A stretch of 64,000 nucleotides of DNA from Schistosoma haematobium. Its lineage: Eukaryota > Platyhelminthes > Trematoda > Strigeidida > Schistosomatidae. The stretch lies in NCBI RefSeq assembly GCF_000699445.3, contig NC_067197.1, positions 5,152,152-5,216,151 of the forward strand, given 5' to 3'. The translations under genes were made by a program, and so were the position numbers. The notes under the pieces were generated by a model. The model was not told where the DNA came from and did not search any database. It saw nothing but the letters and a program-made list of their open reading frames with translations. Shown one piece after another: positions 60,801-64,000 of the stretch. Numbering within the stretch: position 1 is the first letter of the stretch; the number at the start of each line of letters is the position of its first letter.

Positions 60801-63800
60801 TGAATATGCACTGTTATGGAGTCCCATATTAGGACAAAACAGCCGTTCGGTGCTTCCAGGTTTTCAATTTTGTGGTCTAGGCTAGATAGAATCGTGACTT
60901 CAACTATGAAAATACTACAATCTGATAAGATCATTGTTATCAAAAGATTTATGCGTCTAACTTTATCTTGGATATTAACCTTGATTTGATTAACCACTTG
61001 TATGACATCATATTCCACACTTTTTTCATTATAAACAGTCAGTCAGTCAGCTACAACGTAGGACCAGGCACATATATGCATCGGTCCAAGTTGCTATACC
61101 TCATTAACACAACAAGATGGGCACTGGATTCATAAAAGTAGTTAATTCAGAGGTGGTAATATGTAAAAGAAAGATTGCAATAAGGATATAGTACAGGAAG
61201 AAAGAAGTAGTTGGTAGAAAGATAAATATGAAGCGATTTTAATCTCTTAGTTTAAGGGAAGACAGAGAGTGTATACACCAACGCCATTGTGATTGGTTCT
61301 GAGCCATGTCACACACAGTCTCCAACCAATGGTTACGATAGTCACTCGGACCCCAAGCAAGTAGTCTGCATCTACCAACATGGCTCAGACTAGAAGTTAG
61401 TGTCTTCAAGCACTGATGCCACGTTTTTGTTTGGTCGTCCCTTAATTTCTTCCAACCATCCCGAACACCGGTTAGCATTGCACGTCGTGGTAATCGGTGT
61501 TCAGGCATACGTAACCCGTGGCCCAACCATCTCAGTCGATGAAGATTCACTTTTCATTCCATTCTTATTTATTGAATTTATCTAAAATCAATTGTTGTTT
61601 ATACTGCATAATGACATAACTTATGTATAACATTCCATTTCTAAACTCGTATCATTATACTGAAAAGAAATTAATGATAAATCTAATTGACCTACAATGA
61701 TTCTGTTTATGTTCATTTAATTGGATCATTATATTGATTTATTAAAGAAATGATTTACACAACATTAAAGAATATCAAAACATCTAACCTTCTATTGATT
61801 AGGATATTATAAATTTATTTATTATAATTAATTCAATGGTCAATTCATCAGAACAGATCAAGTCAAACCTTAAATTGATCATACTGATAATTATGATTCT
61901 TGTTTAGATTAAGTACTTCTTAGGAAAAGATGATGGAAATGGATAAGACATACATTACGCAAATCATCAAACTGAATCACGAGACAAGCCCTAACTTGGA
62001 ATCCTGAAGGAAAGTGGAAATGTGGAAGGCCAAAGAACACATTAGAATCAGATATGAAAATGATGAGTAACAACTGGAAAGAGCTGGAAAGGATTACCTA
62101 TTACAGGTTTGGATGAAGAGTGCTGGTGAGCGGTCTATGCTCCTTCACGAGGAGTAACCGGCGTAAGTAAGTTCTTATTATGTTTAGTAATGTTATAGTT
62201 AGATTACACATCTACTCACATACACACACGCGCGCATACATACACACATATATCCATACTTACTGATAGATGTTGAAATAGCCAAGCTCGCATAATATTT
62301 GTAGCAGCTTTAGGGAAAATACCACGTTTTTTCTGACGTTTTATTGATTTTTCTTCTAAATCGAATTCATCAAAATTTTCCCCCGATCCAATTGAGTTAT
62401 CAATTCCATCACCTATAAAGGTATATGTTTGTTTATGTTTATAAAAAAAAAGAAGAAAAGATGGAATGATGAAAAAAAACAAAAAAACTAACAGTGGAAT
62501 GTAATGCATATATTACCCATTGAACATGTTAGTAGTTGTCTGGATTGTGTAGTTTGGTAGGAGTTAAGATATTGACATTTAAAATGATAGTTACCGGATT
62601 AAAATCTTAAATCATAAGGAGAGAGTTAAAATAGATTGATGTTAAAAATAAATATTTTGTCTTAACAGTTTCTGTTGCTAGGTATATGAACTATAAAGTA
62701 CTCATTAAAAAGGTCAATATATAACTAATATCAAACAGTTGTCATATGAACTCCGCAATCATGACCTCAAGTCGACAAGATCACTATGAATCCAGTTTCT
62801 TTTTCAGATACCTCAAGAAATGATAGTCTCCTTCTACGTATTAGTATAAGTGTTTAAAATCTTGAAATTACAAAATAAATGGAATTGTACTATTGAAATA
62901 AACTTGTCAGTACTACTATGGTGCGTGCTACTTATATTGACATAAGTAGTATATAACGCGAGTCAGGAATGTAATGTCTGGCAGCAGAAGATTGGGAAGA
63001 TTAAGAAAGGAAGAACGGGAATAGAAAGCAATTAGTATAGAAATGCATGAACAATGAAGTTCGAGATAATTATTGAACATTTTGCAAATTAAGTGTTATA
63101 GTATGGTTTTTCTATTTTACCAAGTAACTCTGTAGTGTCGTGCTAAGTATAATTCAGTTGTCCCAACCCGTGTTCTCCTTCACTACACTACTACCTCACA
63201 AACAACAACTACTCAATGGTATTCCTAGAAGAATTACCATGAACTAGTAAAAATAAAATATCTCTGCAAGTTAAGTATTTATCTATTTATTGGACGTTAT
63301 TATATACATGAGGAAGAACGCAGTAAATGTTACTTTTATTTTATTTAAAAAAAGAAATGTACAAAACATACAATCAGATAAATAACATTTCAACATACCC
63401 GCTTCACTGTTCATATCTTGACTGGCATTACCATGACTACGAGACATTGGTGTATTGGACTGAGATAAATTTTGTGACATGTGATTGAGTGAATGTGGAT
63501 GATGATTATGAGTTTGGCGAACCAAACTATGATCAGCAATATGTTGAGTGTTGGAAATTGTTGTACCAGAAGCAGTACGTCCACCCCCACCAGAATTGTC
63601 AGATGACCGTCCACGGTCACCACCACCACCGCCGCCGCCGCTGCCATCCCCACCACCTCCTCCATTTCCATCACAACCTCCACCACCACTACCACGATTG
63701 TTGGAGTTTCCACACCCAGATGCTCCATTACGGTGACATGTATTTCCACCGCCATTAGGACTAGTCCGATCATCTGCATCCGGTGACCGCCGACTTCCAA

Positions 63801-63825
63801 CACTTCCAAGTAAAGGGGAAGAATT
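50773..63825 (-). CDS. meis: MEIS/homothorax TALE-homeobox transcription factor, 3' six exons
   Basis: Exons (minus): 63825-63399, 62412-62264, 59561-59485, 56910-56852, 54952-54872, 51833-50773. All have AG/GT borders and consistent phases, summing to 1854 nt (617 residues plus stop). The visible part starts with a Gly/Ser/Asn/His-rich linker ending SEAGDGIDNS, matching the conserved SEQGDGLDNS before the MEIS homeodomain. The homeodomain (visible residues about 167-229) reads [49 protein letters not shown]. It has the TALE PYP loop extension, and Ile50 and Asn51 in the recognition helix. The tail is low-complexity and ends QDIHAG, like MEIS DIHAQ. MEIS proteins are nuclear DNA-binding partners of PBX/Exd. 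The N-terminal MEIS (PBX-binding) domain and the start codon lie beyond 64000. Confidence 0.93.
52233..52304 (-). mobile_element. Ribozyme-SINE tail fragment
   Basis: GAAATCATGAGTCAATTGAA and CTAGACCACCATGGAAAAC match the SINE 3' end in minus orientation. No hammerhead. Confidence 0.6.
53668..53925 (+). mobile_element. Ribozyme SINE in MEIS intron, one core base from consensus
   Basis: Plus orientation, opposite to the gene. tRNA-like A and B boxes (GGTTCCTGGGTTCGAAGCC) are present. In the hammerhead (about 53794-53839) helices I, II and III, GAAA and GTC are all intact, but CTAAGGA replaces CTGAGGA. G5 is essential, so it should be inactive. Confidence 0.85.
54872..54952 (-). CDS. meis: MEIS exon after the homeodomain
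   Basis: 81 nt, acceptor TAATAG, donor GTGGGT. Encodes [12 protein letters not shown] then [15 protein letters not shown], like the short Gly/Pro-rich exons after the homeodomain in animal MEIS genes. Confidence 0.88.
55525..55868 (+). mobile_element. Non-LTR retrotransposon 3' end in MEIS intron
   Basis: TAATAACCTGCTATATGAGAG through GGGAAACGGAAAAGAGG to GGAGTAACAGGCGTAAGTAAG; coding frames are broken. Confidence 0.7.
56581..56822. mobile_element. Head-to-head pair of ribozyme-SINE halves in MEIS intron
   Basis: 56581-56672 is a minus 3' half whose core is CTAAGGA (inactive). 56673-56822 is a plus 3' half with an intact core at 56688-56733. The two begin within the hammerhead/tRNA region, as at 43420-43712. 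Confidence 0.7.
56688..56733 (+). ncRNA. Hammerhead ribozyme, core intact but helix III weak
   Basis: CTGAGGA, helix II GTCC/GGAC, GAAA and the NUH triplet TTC are present. Helix I pairs with one G-U. Helix III has a C-U mismatch after the A-U pair, so activity is uncertain. It is antisense to the MEIS gene. Confidence 0.45.
56852..56910 (-). CDS. meis: MEIS exon: recognition helix
   Basis: 59 nt, acceptor AATAG, donor GTAAGT. Encodes [19 protein letters not shown], identical in pattern to animal MEIS proteins. Too short for open-frame searches, but fixed by the two flanking exon phases. Confidence 0.93.
57455..57560 (+). mobile_element. Degenerate ribozyme-SINE fragment
   Basis: TTGGTTCAATCCCCAGTGG (B-box-like), GGGACTAAACAGCTATCCAG and TTGGTTTCCAATGG follow SINE order, with the hammerhead core deleted. 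Confidence 0.4.
58313..58672 (-). mobile_element. Full-length ribozyme SINE in MEIS intron, sense orientation
   Basis: Minus orientation, the same as the gene. Tail, hammerhead, tRNA-like part (GGTCCTGGGTTCGAATC on minus) and head (CTAGTGACTGACATCAAGAG) are all present. Confidence 0.85.
58368..58413 (-). ncRNA. Hammerhead ribozyme in MEIS intron, core intact, helix III weak
   Basis: Minus strand: CTGAGGA; helix II ATCCC/GGGAT (5 bp, A-U at the core); GAAA; cleavage triplet ATC. Helix I pairs over 5 bp with one G-U wobble. Helix III keeps only the A-U pair (C-A mismatch next). It would be transcribed within the MEIS pre-mRNA. Confidence 0.45.
59485..59561 (-). CDS. meis: MEIS exon: PYP loop and helix 2
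   Basis: 77 nt, acceptor CTAG, donor GTAAG. Encodes [17 protein letters not shown] then LTILQVNNW, with Trp48 split across the next intron. Confidence 0.93.
60695..60925 (+). mobile_element. Ribozyme SINE, degenerate, in MEIS intron
   Basis: TTAAGTTAGACATTAACAACG, GGCCGGCTCAATAGTCTCC, GGTCCAGGGTTCCAGTCCC and a hammerhead region with two core losses (GTTATGGA, AAAA). Confidence 0.7.
61246..61575 (-). mobile_element. RT C-terminal relic of a second non-LTR family
   Basis: The minus strand frame contains [39 protein letters not shown] and [19 protein letters not shown]. This RLRWLGH-x-LRMP signature is shared by the C-termini of CR1/RTE-type schistosome retrotransposon proteins and differs from the WIGHTLRK family found elsewhere in the window. 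The region is open for about 100 codons but lacks the RT core. Confidence 0.7.
61920..62173 (+). mobile_element. Non-LTR retrotransposon 3' end in MEIS intron
   Basis: GGACATACATTACGCAAATC-type sequence (here AAGACATACATTACGC) to GGAGTAACCGGCGTAAGTAAG. It ends about 90 bp from the MEIS exon at 62264. Confidence 0.7.
62264..62412 (-). CDS. meis: MEIS exon: start of the homeodomain
   Basis: 149 nt, acceptor TATAG, donor GTAAGT. Encodes [14 protein letters not shown], an acidic stretch, [15 protein letters not shown] and [11 protein letters not shown] (helix 1). Ser replaces the usual Thr before HPYP. Confidence 0.93.
62917..63187 (+). repeat. LTR of family 2 (solo) in MEIS intron
   Basis: Starts TATGGTGCGTGCTACTTATA (one base off TG), with a TATA-like TATATAA at 62950-62956, and ends GTTCTCCTTCACTACA. 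About 270 bp. It is antisense to the host gene. Confidence 0.65.
63399..63825 (-). CDS. meis: MEIS exon: Gly/Asn/His-rich linker
   Basis: 427 nt, preceded by TTTAG and followed by the donor GTATG. It encodes 142 residues: a run of glycines broken by Asn, Ser and Asp, then [14 protein letters not shown] and SQDMNSEAG. It ends in phase 1. The frame is open over the whole exon. The glycine stretch is far longer than in vertebrate MEIS linkers. Confidence 0.85.
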
Positions 63826-64000
63826 CTAAATTGTTTTCAGATAGACAAAAAAAGCAGGCGGAAGTATGAATGTAGCATTACATATATTGTTTTGTTGTTA
63901 TCGTTAATAGTATTGTTGTCATTATTCTGAGTATTACCATAAATCACAAAAAAAAACTAATCAAATTAAAGATCAAAGCGAATGATAATCAGATATATAT

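Noticed and set aside
63489..63758. Plus-strand His-rich and Pro-rich open frames
   Set aside because: Antisense of the Gly/Asn-rich MEIS exon; the minus frame is fixed by homology and exon phase.

Overview
The window looks like nuclear DNA of a blood fluke (Schistosoma or a close trematode relative; the species cannot be fixed from sequence alone). It is AT-rich, genes are spliced, and dispersed repeats typical of schistosomes are everywhere: Sm-alpha-like SINEs, a second tRNA-derived SINE carrying a hammerhead ribozyme, 3' ends of non-LTR retrotransposons ending in GGCGTAAGTAAG repeats, LTR elements, and long trinucleotide microsatellites. Only one host gene is visible.

Layout. (1) 1-12445: a tandem array of five full and two partial copies of a ~2316 bp unit. 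Each unit is one LTR-like segment, a primer-binding-site-like sequence and a degenerate gag gene with two CCHC zinc knuckles. The gag gene is interrupted at two places by terminal-inverted-repeat sequences (TCCCAAGCTGCC...GGCAGCTTGGGA). The copies are nearly identical although already non-coding in the common ancestor unit. (2) 12446-17470: degenerate intergenic DNA with fragments of Sm-alpha-like and ribozyme SINEs and a dispersed repeat that returns at 19.3 kb. (3) 17.5-33 kb: repeat graveyard. It holds SINEs, microsatellites, a diverged relative of the array gag (19.7 kb), a cluster of LTRs of a second LTR family (21.8-28.2 kb, one LTR-gag-LTR deletion derivative), non-LTR 3' ends, and an old relic of the array LTR (32.8 kb). 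(4) 33-50.5 kb: more SINEs, non-LTR ends, a decayed Penelope-like element with a GIY-YIG relic (39.2-39.8 kb), and long stretches in which I recognise nothing. (5) 50.6-63.8 kb, minus strand: the 3' six coding exons of a MEIS/homothorax TALE-homeobox gene. All exon phases agree and the total is a whole number of codons. The N-terminal MEIS domain must lie beyond the right edge.

The most interesting signals are: the homogenised gag-LTR array with inverted-repeat insertions; the SINE family with hammerhead cores (three well formed, two weak, many broken by one or two substitutions), including one weak core in sense orientation within a MEIS intron; and the LTR-PBS-gag-LTR remnant at 27.5-28.2 kb. 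Similarities to named families rest on recognition, not on database searches.
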